A DNA stretch of 64,000 nucleotides. It comes from Streptomyces sp. NBC_01551. Its GTDB lineage: Bacteria > Actinomycetota > Actinomycetes > Streptomycetales > Streptomycetaceae. The stretch covers positions 3,300,001 through 3,364,000 of the forward strand of contig NZ_JAPEPX010000001.1 in NCBI RefSeq assembly GCF_026339935.1, in the 5' to 3' direction. The notes beneath the pieces are model-generated. The model was not told where the DNA came from and made no database searches. It saw only the letters and a program-made list of their open reading frames with translations. The translations under genes and the position numbers were made by a program. Of this stretch, positions 34,226 to 42,665 are shown one piece after another (position 1 is the first letter of the stretch; each line of letters starts with the position of its first letter).

Positions 34226-34417
34226 CCGGTCATCTTTACAGGTCCCTCCCGGGTCGTGCCTGCCGTGGTGGCGGGTGCGCGCCCCGTGCGGTCCGGCCGG
34301 GTGCCCGGCCGGGTCCCGTTCGGGGGGCGTCGCGGGCGTGCCCGCCCCGCCCCCGGCTCGGGCGGTAACCTTGGGAGGGTTGAATCCACCCTGGTATCGC
34401 GAAGAACTGGATGACTG

Positions 34418-36244
34418 ATGCATCGGTACAGGTCCCACACGTGCGGCGAGCTCCGAGCCTCTGACGTCGGCGCCGACGTCCGGCTGAGCGGCTGGCTGCA
34501 CAATCGTCGAGACCTGGGCGGCATCCTCTTCATCGATCTCCGTGACCACTACGGCATCACGCAGCTCGTCGCCCGCCCCGGCACCGCCGCCGCCGACGTC
34601 CTGGACAAGCTGTCCAAGGAGACCGTCGTCCGCGTCGACGGCAAGGTCGTCTCGCGCGGCACCGACAACGTGAACCCCGACCTGCCGACCGGCGAGATCG
34701 AGATCGAGGCCGCCGAGGTCGAGGTGCTCGGCGCGGCCGCCCCGCTGCCCTTCACGATCAACACCGACGACGGTGTGAACGAGGAGCGGCGCCTGGAGTA
34801 CCGCTTCCTCGACCTGCGCCGCGAGCGCATGCACCGCAACATCATGCTGCGCTCGGCCGTCATCGCCTCGATCCGCTCGAAGATGGTGGCCCTCGGTTTC
34901 AACGAGATGGCGACCCCGATCCTCACCGCGACCTCCCCCGAGGGCGCCCGTGACTTCGTCGTCCCGTCCCGCCTGAACCCGGGCAAGTTCTACGCCCTGC
35001 CGCAGGCGCCGCAGCAGTTCAAGCAGCTGCTGATGATCTCGGGCTTCGACCGCTACTTCCAGATCGCGCCGTGCTTCCGCGACGAGGACGCCCGCGCCGA
35101 CCGTTCGCCGGGCGAGTTCTACCAGCTCGACGTGGAGATGTCGTTCGTCGAGCAGGAGGACGTCTTCCAGCCGATCGAGCGCCTGATGACCGAGCTCTTC
35201 ACCGAGTTCGGCAACGGTCGCGAGGTCACCTCGCCGTTCCCGCGGATCCCGTTCCGCGAGTCGATGCTGAAGTACGGCAACGACAAGCCCGACCTGCGCG
35301 CCAAGCTGGAGCTCGTCGACATCACCGACGTCTTCGAGGGCTCGGAGTTCAAGGCGTTCGCCGGCAAGCACGTGCGCGCGCTGGCCGTCCCGGACACCGC
35401 CGCGCAGCCGCGCAAGTTCTTCGACGGCCTGGGCGAGTACGCGATCTCGCTGGGCGCCAAGGGCCTGGCCTGGGTGCGCGTGGGCGAGGACGGTTCGCTG
35501 ACCGGCCCGATCGCCAAGTTCCTCACCGAGGAGAACGTCAAGGTCCTGACCGAGCGTCTGGGCCTGGTCCCCGGTCACGCGGTGTTCTTCGGCGCGGGCG
35601 AGTTCGACGAGGTCTCCAAGATCATGGGCCCGGTGCGGGTCGAGGCTGCCAAGCGCGCGGGCCAGTTCGAGGAGAACGTCTTCCGGTTCTGCTGGATCGT
35701 CGACTTCCCGATGTACGAGAAGGACGAGGAGACGGGCAAGATCGACTTCTCGCACAACCCCTTCTCCATGCCGCAGGGCGGCATGAAGGACCTGGAGGAG
35801 AAGGACCCGCTCGACATCCTGGCGTGGCAGTACGACATCGTCTGCAACGGCATCGAGCTGTCCTCCGGCGCCATCCGCAACCACGAGCCCGAGGTCATGC
35901 TGAAGGCCTTCGCGATTGCGGGCTACGAGGCGGAGACCGTCGAGCGCGAGTTCGCGGGCATGCTGCGCGCGTTCCGCCTGGGCGCGCCGCCGCACGGTGG
36001 CATCGCCCCGGGTGTGGACCGCATCGTGATGCTGCTGGCCGACGAGCCGAACATCCGCGAGACCATCGCGTTCCCGCTGAACGGCAACGCGCAGGACCTG
36101 ATGATGGGTGCGCCCACGGTCCTGGAGGAGTCGCGGCTGCGCGAGCTGAACATCGCGCTGCGCAAGCCGGTCGAGACGAAGTCGGCGGAGGCGAAGCCGG
36201 TCACCGAGGCCGTCCACCCGGACGCCGGGTCGCCGCGCGGCTGA
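34418..36244 (+). CDS. aspS: Aspartyl-tRNA synthetase
   Basis: A 608-residue class IIb aminoacyl-tRNA synthetase. The N-terminal OB-fold anticodon-binding domain starts [12 protein letters not shown]; motif 1 lies around [16 protein letters not shown]; motif 2 is [23 protein letters not shown] (split here in the protein around residue 225); the bacterial GAD insertion follows ([14 protein letters not shown]); motif 3 is [13 protein letters not shown]. It charges tRNA-Asp; many actinobacterial enzymes also charge tRNA-Asn, which cannot be decided from motifs. The protein ends in an Ala/Glu/Lys-rich tail. Essential housekeeping gene, terminated by a perfect 19-base-pair hairpin. Confidence 0.96.
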   Translation: MHRYRSHTCGELRASDVGADVRLSGWLHNRRDLGGILFIDLRDHYGITQLVARPGTAAADVLDKLSKETVVRVDGKVVSRGTDNVNPDLPTGEIEIEAAEVEVLGAAAPLPFTINTDDGVNEERRLEYRFLDLRRERMHRNIMLRSAVIASIRSKMVALGFNEMATPILTATSPEGARDFVVPSRLNPGKFYALPQAPQQFKQLLMISGFDRYFQIAPCFRDEDARADRSPGEFYQLDVEMSFVEQEDVFQPIERLMTELFTEFGNGREVTSPFPRIPFRESMLKYGNDKPDLRAKLELVDITDVFEGSEFKAFAGKHVRALAVPDTAAQPRKFFDGLGEYAISLGAKGLAWVRVGEDGSLTGPIAKFLTEENVKVLTERLGLVPGHAVFFGAGEFDEVSKIMGPVRVEAAKRAGQFEENVFRFCWIVDFPMYEKDEETGKIDFSHNPFSMPQGGMKDLEEKDPLDILAWQYDIVCNGIELSSGAIRNHEPEVMLKAFAIAGYEAETVEREFAGMLRAFRLGAPPHGGIAPGVDRIVMLLADEPNIRETIAFPLNGNAQDLMMGAPTVLEESRLRELNIALRKPVETKSAEAKPVTEAVHPDAGSPRG

Positions 36245-36266
36245 TCCCCGCTCGTACGGCAACGCC

Positions 36267-36309
36267 GAAGGCGGCGCCCCCTCCCGGGCAGGGAGGGGGC
36301 GCCGCCTTC
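36267..36309 (+). terminator. Bidirectional terminator between aspS and the VWA gene
   Basis: A perfect 19-base-pair stem (36267-36285 with 36291-36309) with loop GGGCA, 22 bases after the aspS stop and 25 bases beyond the convergent VWA gene stop. Confidence 0.9.
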
Positions 36310-36334
36310 TTCGTGTGCGCTGCGCTGCCGCCTG

Positions 36335-38182
36335 TCAGTACTCCTGGAGCAGGCCCTTGAGGAGGGCGGCCGGGGTCAGCTCGGTGGGCGCGGGGCCGGC
36401 GTGGAAGAAGCCGGCGTTGTCGGCGTCCAGCTTGCGCAGGAAGTCGAACGCCTTGTTGTCGTGGTCGCCGAAGGCGACGAACTGCCAGTGCACCTCCGGT
36501 GCGGTGGTGGCGGCGTCGGTGATCGCCTGGCGGGCGGGCTGGCGGTTGTCGGGCGCGCCGTCCGTCTGGAACACGACCAGGGCGGGGCCGGTGCCGCCGT
36601 CCTTCTGGTAGCGCTCCAGGACGGCCTCCACGGCCACGTGGTAGCTGGTGCGGCCCATGCGGCCGAGTTCGGCGTGGCGGGCCTCGACCCAGGTGTCCTC
36701 GTGGGAGTCGAGGGTCAGCTCGGCGGTGCCGTCCAGCTCCGTGGAGAAGAACACGGTGTGCACGGTCGCGTCGGCGTCGAGGTGCGCGGCGAGGGCCAGG
36801 GTGTGGTCGGCGAGGTGCTGGGCGCTGCCGTCCTTGTAGAACGGCCGCATCGACCCGGAGCGGTCCAGCACGAGGTACACCTTGGCCCGCGCCCCGGCCT
36901 TCCCCTTGCCCCGCAGCACCTGCCCCGCCGCCTTGTACGCGGCGGCGAGCCCGGGCGCCTGGCGCCGCACGGCGGCGAGCGCGTTGGCGGGCCCGTCGGC
37001 TTCCGCCGCGACCGGGGCGTCCGCCTCCGCCTCGGGCGCGGGTGCGTCGGCCTCGGCGGCCACCGCCTCCGCCTGGGCGGTGGTGTCCTGGTCGTCGGCC
37101 GGGGCCTCGGCCTGCGGCGCGGTGGCGGGTTCCGCCTGCGGCGTGGCGGCCTGGGCCAGCGGCTCCGCTGCTGCCTCGTCCTGCGCCTGCGGCGCGGCAA
37201 CCTCGGCTGATGCGTCGGCCTCGGCGGCCACTGTCTCCGCCTCGGCGTCCGCCTCCTGCGCCTGCGGCGCGGCGGCCTCGTCGGCTACCGGCTCTGCCTC
37301 GGCGGTGGTGTCCTGGTCGTCGGCCGGGGCCTCGGCCTGCGGCGCGGTGGCGGGTTCCGCCTGCGGCGTTGTGGCCTCGGCGGGCGGCTGCGCCGCTGCC
37401 TCGTCCTGCGCCTGCGGCGCGGCAACCTCGGCTGATGCGTCGGCCTCGGCGGCCACTGTCTCCGCCTCGGCGTCCGCCTCCTGCGCCTGCGGCGCGGCGG
37501 CCTCCTCGGCTACCGGCTCTGCCTCGGCGGCGGTGTCCTGGTCGTCGGCCGGGGCCTCGGCGTCTGCCTCCTGCGCCTGCGGCGCGGCGGCCTCGTCGGC
37601 TACCGGCGCCGCTTCGGCGGTGGTGTCCTGGTCGTCGGCCGGGGCGTCGGCGTCCGGCGCGGTGGCGGGTTCCGCCTGGGCGGTGGTGTCCGCCTGCGGC
37701 GTTGTGGCCTCGTCCTGCGCCTGCGGCGCGGCAACCTCGGCTGATGCGTCGGCCTCGGCGGCCACTGTCTCCGCCTCGGCGTCCGCCTCCTGCGCCTGCG
37801 GCGCGGCGGCCTCAGCGGCTACCGGCTCCGCCTGGGCGGCGGTGTCCGCCTGCGGCGTTGCTGCCTCGGCCTGTGCCTGCGGCGGCGCGGGATCGGCCGG
37901 GGTGGGGGTAGGGAGCGGCGCCGCAGGCGAAGGGCGGCGGGCTTCCGGGACCGTGGGGTCCGGGGCGGGGGCGGTCAGGAGGGTGCCCGGTTCACGGTCG
38001 CGCGGAGCGGACTGTGGCGGGACCGTCGGGTTGTCGAAGGACGCAGCCACCAGTTCGTGGGCCGCCTCCATTGGGGTGCGTTCCGCCTGGCTCGGGACAG
38101 CCGCCGAAGTGGCGTCCGTAGTCTCCGGTACTGGCTCCGCAGACCGTCCGAACACCTTGCGCAACAAGCTCCGAATACCCAT
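36335..38182 (-). CDS. VWA-domain protein with an expanded Ala/Glu/Gln linker (TerF-like)
   Basis: A 615-residue protein from the ATG at 38182 ([13 protein letters not shown]), with AAAGG ahead. Residues about 1-75 are a basic N-terminus and a conserved [17 protein letters not shown] motif. Residues about 90-400 are a low-complexity linker of Ala, Glu, Gln, Asp and Pro built from near-identical repeats. Residues about 420-615 form a von Willebrand A domain: [13 protein letters not shown] is the MIDAS metal site, [15 protein letters not shown] and [14 protein letters not shown] continue it, and the end [24 protein letters not shown] resembles TerF-like tellurite-resistance proteins. Function unknown; the VWA domain suggests protein-complex assembly. 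The linker length is probably variable between strains. Confidence 0.88.
   Translation of the reverse strand: MGIRSLLRKVFGRSAEPVPETTDATSAAVPSQAERTPMEAAHELVAASFDNPTVPPQSAPRDREPGTLLTAPAPDPTVPEARRPSPAAPLPTPTPADPAPPQAQAEAATPQADTAAQAEPVAAEAAAPQAQEADAEAETVAAEADASAEVAAPQAQDEATTPQADTTAQAEPATAPDADAPADDQDTTAEAAPVADEAAAPQAQEADAEAPADDQDTAAEAEPVAEEAAAPQAQEADAEAETVAAEADASAEVAAPQAQDEAAAQPPAEATTPQAEPATAPQAEAPADDQDTTAEAEPVADEAAAPQAQEADAEAETVAAEADASAEVAAPQAQDEAAAEPLAQAATPQAEPATAPQAEAPADDQDTTAQAEAVAAEADAPAPEAEADAPVAAEADGPANALAAVRRQAPGLAAAYKAAGQVLRGKGKAGARAKVYLVLDRSGSMRPFYKDGSAQHLADHTLALAAHLDADATVHTVFFSTELDGTAELTLDSHEDTWVEARHAELGRMGRTSYHVAVEAVLERYQKDGGTGPALVVFQTDGAPDNRQPARQAITDAATTAPEVHWQFVAFGDHDNKAFDFLRKLDADNAGFFHAGPAPTELTPAALLKGLLQEY
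37173..37812 (-). repeat. Three near-identical long repeats in the VWA linker
   Basis: A block of about 105 bases, encoding [19 protein letters not shown] then [15 protein letters not shown], recurs with copies beginning at 37173, 37398 and 37707 (offsets 225 and 309, both multiples of three). The copies read as identical in DNA, not merely in protein, which points to recent recombination. Shorter ADDQDT-containing pieces also recur between them. Confidence 0.85.
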
Positions 38183-38364
38183 GGGCCAGGCCTTTCGCAT
38201 GAGTGCGTGCGTCAATTTGTCCGTACTGCGCGGTAGATCCCTGCCCAGAGTGGACACGTAAGGTTATCGGCCCCGTGGCTGGATCTTCGGCAGGGTCGGC
38301 TTTCGTGGCGCCCAGCGCCCAAACACGCACAACCCCGGCCCGAACTTCCGCACCGACGTGCCGG

Positions 38365-38386
38365 GTTCACCGGTCGTTCATCCCAG
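38365..38386 (+). promoter_or_regulatory. PHO box (PhoP binding site) before phoX
   Basis: Two adjoining 11-base direct-repeat units, GTTCACCGGTC (38365-38375) and GTTCATCCCAG (38376-38386), match the Streptomyces PhoP unit in which GTTCA is the conserved core. They lie 93-114 bases before the phoX start, in the right place for activation under phosphate limitation. Confidence 0.75.
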
Positions 38387-38478
38387 CGCCGCCGCATCGG
38401 CGCAACCCCCGCCTACCGTCACGGCTGGATTTGTACCGACACGTTGTCGGCGCCCACGCAGCTACTCGGAGGACTCTC

Positions 38479-40560
38479 GTGCGCAAGCTCCTGCCGTTCA
38501 TCGGCAACCAGCATGGTGGCGGCCGTTCCGCCCTCACCTGCCGCTACCGCTGCGGTGACGCCTGCTTCCACGAGGTGCCCAACACCAGCGACAACGAGTA
38601 CGCCGGCGATGTCATAGCCCGCGCCTACTCCCGCCGCTCCATGCTGCGCTCCGCCGCCGTCGTGACGGTCGCCTCCGCCGCCGGTACCGCGATCACCCTC
38701 GGTGGTGACAGTACCTCCGCCAACGCCACTCCCGCCACCGCCGCGAAGGGTTCCGGTTCCGGCTCCGACGGCGCCCGCGGCCTGCGCTTCAAGCCGGTCG
38801 CGCCGAACACCGCCGACCAGGTCACCATCCCCGAGGGCTACGAGCAGAACGTGGTCATCCGCTGGGGCGAGCCGATCGTCAAGGGCGCCCCCGCGTTCAA
38901 CGCCGACAAGCAGACCGCCGCCGCCCAGGCCGGTCAGTTCGGCTACAACAACGACTTCCTGAGCCTCCTCCCGTACGGCGACGACTACGAGCGCCGCCAG
39001 ATCCTCGTGGCCAACCACGAGTACACGGACGAGAACCTCATGTTCAAGGCCTACGACCCGGCCAACCCCACCCGCGAGCAGGTCGAGATCGCCTGGGCCG
39101 CGCACGGCCTGTCCGTGGTCGTCGTCCAGGAGGACCACCGCAGCGGCAAGCTGACCGCGGTCTCCCGCCACCAGCTCAACCGCCGTCTGACCGCGACCAG
39201 CGTGTTCAAGATGACCGGCCCGGCCGCCGGCAGCGCGCTGCTGAAGACCTCGGTCGACTCCACCGGCACCAAGGTGCTCGGCACCCTGAACAACTGCGCC
39301 GGCGGCACCACCCCGTGGGGCACCACCCTCCACGGCGAGGAGAACTTCAACCAGTACTTCGGCAACGCCGCCCAGGTCACCGACCCGGCCCAGGCTGCCC
39401 GCCTGAAGCGCTACGGCGTGACCACCGGCGCCACCGAGCGCAAGTGGGAGCGGTTCGACAAGCGCTTCGACGTGGCGCAGGAGCCCAACGAGTCGCACCG
39501 CTTCGGCTGGGTCGTCGAGCTCGACCCGTACGACCCGAACTCCACCCCGCGCAAGCGCACCGCGCTCGGCCGCTTCAAGCACGAGGCCGCGCAGCCCCGC
39601 CTGACCGAGGACGGCCGCCCGGTCGTCTACATGGGCGACGACGAGCGCTTCGACTACTTCTACAAGTTCGTCTCGTCGAAGCAGATGAAGAAGGGCGACT
39701 CGCGCGCCGCGAAGGAGCACAACCTCACGCTGCTCGACGAGGGCACCCTCTACGTCGCCAAGCTCACCGGTGACTCCCCGGCCGCCGAGATCGACGGCTC
39801 GGGCAAGCTGCCCTCCGACGGCCAGTTCGACGGCTCCGGCGTCTGGATCAAGCTCGCCACCGGCAACGTCTCGCACGTCGAGGGCATGACCGCCGAGGAG
39901 GTGTACGTCTTCACGCGCATGGCCGCCGACAAGGTGGGCGCCACGAAGATGGACCGCCCCGAGGACGTCGAGCCGTCCCCGCGCACGGGCCGCGTCTACA
40001 TCGCGCTGACCAACAACACCGACCGCGGCAAGGCCGGCAAGGAAGGCGCGACCGAGCCCAACCCGCGCAACCTGAACAAGCACGGCCAGATCCTGGAGCT
40101 CGCCGAGAACTTCGACGACCCGGCGGGCGACGGCTTCGCCTGGCGGCTCTTCCTGGTCGCCGGTGACCCGGGCGACCCGGCCACCTTCTTCGCGGGCTTC
40201 CCGAAGGACAAGGTCAGCCCGATCTCCTGCCCCGACAACGTGGCCTTCGACCCGCACGGCAACCTGTGGATCTCCACCGACGGCAACCAGCTCGGCTCGC
40301 ACGACGGCCTGTTCGGCGTCGCGACCGCCGGTGACCGCCGCGGTGAGCTGAAGCAGTTCCTGACCGTGCCGCGCGGCGCCGAGACCTGTGGCCCGCTGAT
40401 CCAGGACAAGCGCGTCCTGGTGTCGGTCCAGCACCCGGGTGAGATCGACGGCGCGTCCGTCGAGAAGCCGCAGTCGGTGTGGCCCGACGGTCCGGGCAAG
40501 ATCGTCCGCCCGGCGGTCGTGTCCGTGTGGCGCAAGGACGGCAAGAACATCGGTGTCTGA
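38479..40560 (+). CDS. phoX: PhoX-family alkaline phosphatase (DUF839), Tat-exported
   Basis: A 693-residue protein. RAYSRRSMLRSAAVVTVASAAG at residues about 48-69 is the Tat signal with twin Arg 52-53, placed after an unusually long N-terminal extension that contains four Cys/His residues (CRYRCGDACFHE). The mature part matches PhoX/DUF839: LVANHEYTDENLMF, AHGLSVVVVQ, NNCAGGTTPWGTTLHGEENFNQYF, RFGWVVELDPYDP, TEDGRPVVYMGDDERFDYFYKFV and CPDNVAFDPHGNLWISTDG. PhoX enzymes use calcium and iron to release phosphate from esters outside the cell. The GTG start follows GGAGGA. The PHO box upstream fits phosphate control. Confidence 0.9.
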   Translation: MRKLLPFIGNQHGGGRSALTCRYRCGDACFHEVPNTSDNEYAGDVIARAYSRRSMLRSAAVVTVASAAGTAITLGGDSTSANATPATAAKGSGSGSDGARGLRFKPVAPNTADQVTIPEGYEQNVVIRWGEPIVKGAPAFNADKQTAAAQAGQFGYNNDFLSLLPYGDDYERRQILVANHEYTDENLMFKAYDPANPTREQVEIAWAAHGLSVVVVQEDHRSGKLTAVSRHQLNRRLTATSVFKMTGPAAGSALLKTSVDSTGTKVLGTLNNCAGGTTPWGTTLHGEENFNQYFGNAAQVTDPAQAARLKRYGVTTGATERKWERFDKRFDVAQEPNESHRFGWVVELDPYDPNSTPRKRTALGRFKHEAAQPRLTEDGRPVVYMGDDERFDYFYKFVSSKQMKKGDSRAAKEHNLTLLDEGTLYVAKLTGDSPAAEIDGSGKLPSDGQFDGSGVWIKLATGNVSHVEGMTAEEVYVFTRMAADKVGATKMDRPEDVEPSPRTGRVYIALTNNTDRGKAGKEGATEPNPRNLNKHGQILELAENFDDPAGDGFAWRLFLVAGDPGDPATFFAGFPKDKVSPISCPDNVAFDPHGNLWISTDGNQLGSHDGLFGVATAGDRRGELKQFLTVPRGAETCGPLIQDKRVLVSVQHPGEIDGASVEKPQSVWPDGPGKIVRPAVVSVWRKDGKNIGV

Positions 40561-40611
40561 GCAGTCGAGTTGACCGCTTGAACCACGGCCGCGGGCCATG
40601 TTCCACGTGGA

Positions 40612-40627
40612 TGTTTCACGTGAAACA
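40612..40627. other. parS centromere site (ParB-binding)
   Basis: TGTTTCACGTGAAACA, a perfect palindrome, matches the parS consensus at every position. It lies between the convergent phoX and histidine kinase genes. A degenerate half-copy, TGTTCCACGTGGAT, lies directly before it at 40599-40612. parS sites cluster near oriC and recruit ParB for chromosome segregation. Confidence 0.9.
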
Positions 40628-40641
40628 TGGCCCGTCGGCGT

Positions 40642-41901
40642 TCAACTGCCGTCCGTCAGACGGCCGACGGGGAGGCCGAGAGTGGTCAGCGCGCCCCCGT
40701 CCGGGGCGTTGGCGAAGGTCAGGGTGATGTCCAGGACCGCCGCCTGCCCGACGACGATGGTCAGGCCCAGTCCGTGGCCGCGCCCGCGCCCCGGGTCCCC
40801 GGTACGGAAGCGCTGCGGTCCCTGCTCGATCAGCTCGGGCGGGTAGCCGGGGCCGTGGTCGCGGACCACCACGACCGGGCCCTGAACCGTCACCTCGATC
40901 GGCGGCCGGCCGTGCTTGTCGGCGTTGACCAGCAGGTTGGCCAGGATGCGGTCCAGGCGGCGCCGGTCGGTGAGCACCACCGCGTCCCGCAGCACCTCGA
41001 CGGATGCGGGCAGCCGGGTGCCCTCGACGGCTCGCCGCACCGCCCGGCCGAGTTCCACGCGGGCCAGGTCGGCCCGCTCGACCCCGGACTCCAGCCGGGA
41101 GATCTCCAACAGGTCCTCGGTCAGCAGGTGCAGCGCCTTGAGCCGGTCGTTGATCATCTCCTTGGGGCGGCCCTCCGGCAGCAGGGCCGCCGCGGCCAGG
41201 GATCCCGTGAGCGGGGTCCGCAGCTCGTGCGCCACGTCCGCCGTGAAGCGCTTCTCGGCCTCCAGCCGCCCCTGGAGCGAGGCGGCCATCGAGTCGAGGG
41301 CCTGTGCCACGTCCCGCACCTCGTCCCGGGAGGGCGGGCGGCGCGGGTCCTGGCCCTCTTCCGGCAGGCCCACGCGCGCGTCGAGGTCGCCGGTGCTGAT
41401 CCGGCGGGCCACGGCGGCCGTCCTGGCGAGGCGGCGGCTGATCTGGTTGGCGAGGAACAGGCCGGCCAGTGCCACCACACCGGCGGCGAGCACCGACGAC
41501 GCCAGGATGGCGGTGTCGATGTCGCGCAGCCGGGCGCGGGTGCTCTCGTAGGGGAGCCAGACGGCGAGGGCCCGGTCGTCGGCGGGCCCGGCGGCCCACA
41601 TCACGGGTTTGCCCGCCCGCTCGCCGACCATGCTGCCGGTCAGTCCCTTCGCGACGAGGGCGCTCAGCGGCTCCGGGAGGTCGGGCGGGTTCAGGGAGGA
41701 GTTCACGTCGCCGTGGGTGGTGCCGTACTGGTAGTGGCCGAGGGCGTGGTCCAGTTCGCGGTCGGCGTCCTTGCGGACCTCCCCGACGATCTGCCGGGCC
41801 ACCACGTTGTGCACCAGGATCCCGAGCACGGCCGCGACCGCGCAGCACACCGCCGTGGTGGTCAGGGCGATCTTCCAGCGCAGACTGCTGATCACCCGCA
41901 T
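40642..41901 (-). CDS. Two-component sensor histidine kinase
   Basis: A 419-residue membrane kinase. Transmembrane helices at about 11-33 and 131-153 flank an extracytoplasmic sensor of about 97 residues; a HAMP domain follows (QISRRLARTAAVARRISTGDL); the phosphoacceptor H225 is in ADVAHELRTPLTG; the ATPase domain has LLVNADKHG (N box), VRDHGPGYP (G1) and GHGLGLTIV (G2). The gene begins 14 bases after a lipoprotein gene and has no response regulator on either side. The lipoprotein-plus-kinase arrangement recalls CseA/CseC of S. coelicolor, but the sigma factor and regulator are absent here. Confidence 0.9.
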   Translation of the reverse strand: MRVISSLRWKIALTTTAVCCAVAAVLGILVHNVVARQIVGEVRKDADRELDHALGHYQYGTTHGDVNSSLNPPDLPEPLSALVAKGLTGSMVGERAGKPVMWAAGPADDRALAVWLPYESTRARLRDIDTAILASSVLAAGVVALAGLFLANQISRRLARTAAVARRISTGDLDARVGLPEEGQDPRRPPSRDEVRDVAQALDSMAASLQGRLEAEKRFTADVAHELRTPLTGSLAAAALLPEGRPKEMINDRLKALHLLTEDLLEISRLESGVERADLARVELGRAVRRAVEGTRLPASVEVLRDAVVLTDRRRLDRILANLLVNADKHGRPPIEVTVQGPVVVVRDHGPGYPPELIEQGPQRFRTGDPGRGRGHGLGLTIVVGQAAVLDITLTFANAPDGGALTTLGLPVGRLTDGS

Positions 41902-41915
41902 CCGCCGCCGCCTCC

Positions 41916-42626
41916 TCAGACCGTGCTCGGGGCGCAGGAGTCGGGGCCGTCGGTGTGGCACGCGTCGAGGGTGAGCTGGGAGAGGTTCATGACTCCGGCC
42001 GCGGGGTCCCAGACGTAGTCGGAGACGGCGACCTGCTCCGGGTTCGAGGTCGGCTCGCGCACCGCGAGGTGCTCGGCGGCGACCTCCACGCCTTCCAGTA
42101 CGGCCCGCCGGGACAGGATCCGGGCGATCACCCCGTCGTCGCGGACGGTGTAGACGCGCAGCTCGCTCAGCCGCCCGTCGAGGTCCAGGGCGGTGATCAG
42201 CTCCTCCTTGCCGTTGCCCGTCACGTCCCGCAGGACGGCGGGGCGCACCGGGCAGTCGGGACCGCCGTCCACAGTCTGTGTACAGAGCGAGAGCCGCTGG
42301 ACCGCCCGGGGGTCCACCAGCCGCCCGGTGCCGCCGTCCTGCTCGGCGGAGGAGGTGATGTCGGCCCGTACGACCTCCAGGGCGTTCGCGTCCCGCATGC
42401 TGCCGCCGGCCACCTTGTCCAGGCCCGGCACCACGGCGGCGGTGCCCGGTTGCTGGCCGGCGGGCGGCGGGTCGGGGTGAATGTCCTTCCACAGGGTCTG
42501 CGGGGCGCGCACCGTGCCCAGGTCGCCCTCGCTGTGCAGCCCCTCGACGTCGGCGCAGCCGGCCGCCGCCGCGAGGGCGGCGGCGAGGGCCGGTACGGCC
42601 AGGACGCGGGGCAGGGGGTGCCGCAT
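41916..42626 (-). CDS. Lipoprotein upstream of the sensor kinase
   Basis: A 236-residue predicted lipoprotein. The signal peptide ends with the lipobox AAAGC, giving lipidated C24. The body is beta-strand-rich; AVLRDVTGNGKEELITALDLDGRLSELRVY (positions about 145-175) resembles an FG-GAP/VCBS-like calcium-binding blade. Two further Cys pairs (LCTQTVDGGPDC and LDACHTDGPDSC) could form disulfides. Its gene is transcribed with the histidine kinase, so it may tune the kinase sensor at the membrane surface. Role is inference. Confidence 0.8.
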   Translation of the reverse strand: MRHPLPRVLAVPALAAALAAAAGCADVEGLHSEGDLGTVRAPQTLWKDIHPDPPPAGQQPGTAAVVPGLDKVAGGSMRDANALEVVRADITSSAEQDGGTGRLVDPRAVQRLSLCTQTVDGGPDCPVRPAVLRDVTGNGKEELITALDLDGRLSELRVYTVRDDGVIARILSRRAVLEGVEVAAEHLAVREPTSNPEQVAVSDYVWDPAAGVMNLSQLTLDACHTDGPDSCAPSTV

Positions 42627-42665
42627 GTACCGATGCTCTCCCGCCCCGGGCCGGCGGGCCCGGGC

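Noticed and set aside
31982..36262. A continuous minus-strand frame of over 1400 residues running from the SpoIIE gene through aspS.
   Set aside because: Only the part up to 34225 has recognisable domains; the rest is the antisense of aspS, a shadow caused by high GC.
37173..37812. CRISPR-like repeated blocks.
   Set aside because: Repeats are long, in frame, uneven in spacing and coding; no spacer structure.
40599..40612. TGTTCCACGTGGAT as a third full parS site.
   Set aside because: It differs from the consensus at several positions in the second half; noted only as degenerate.
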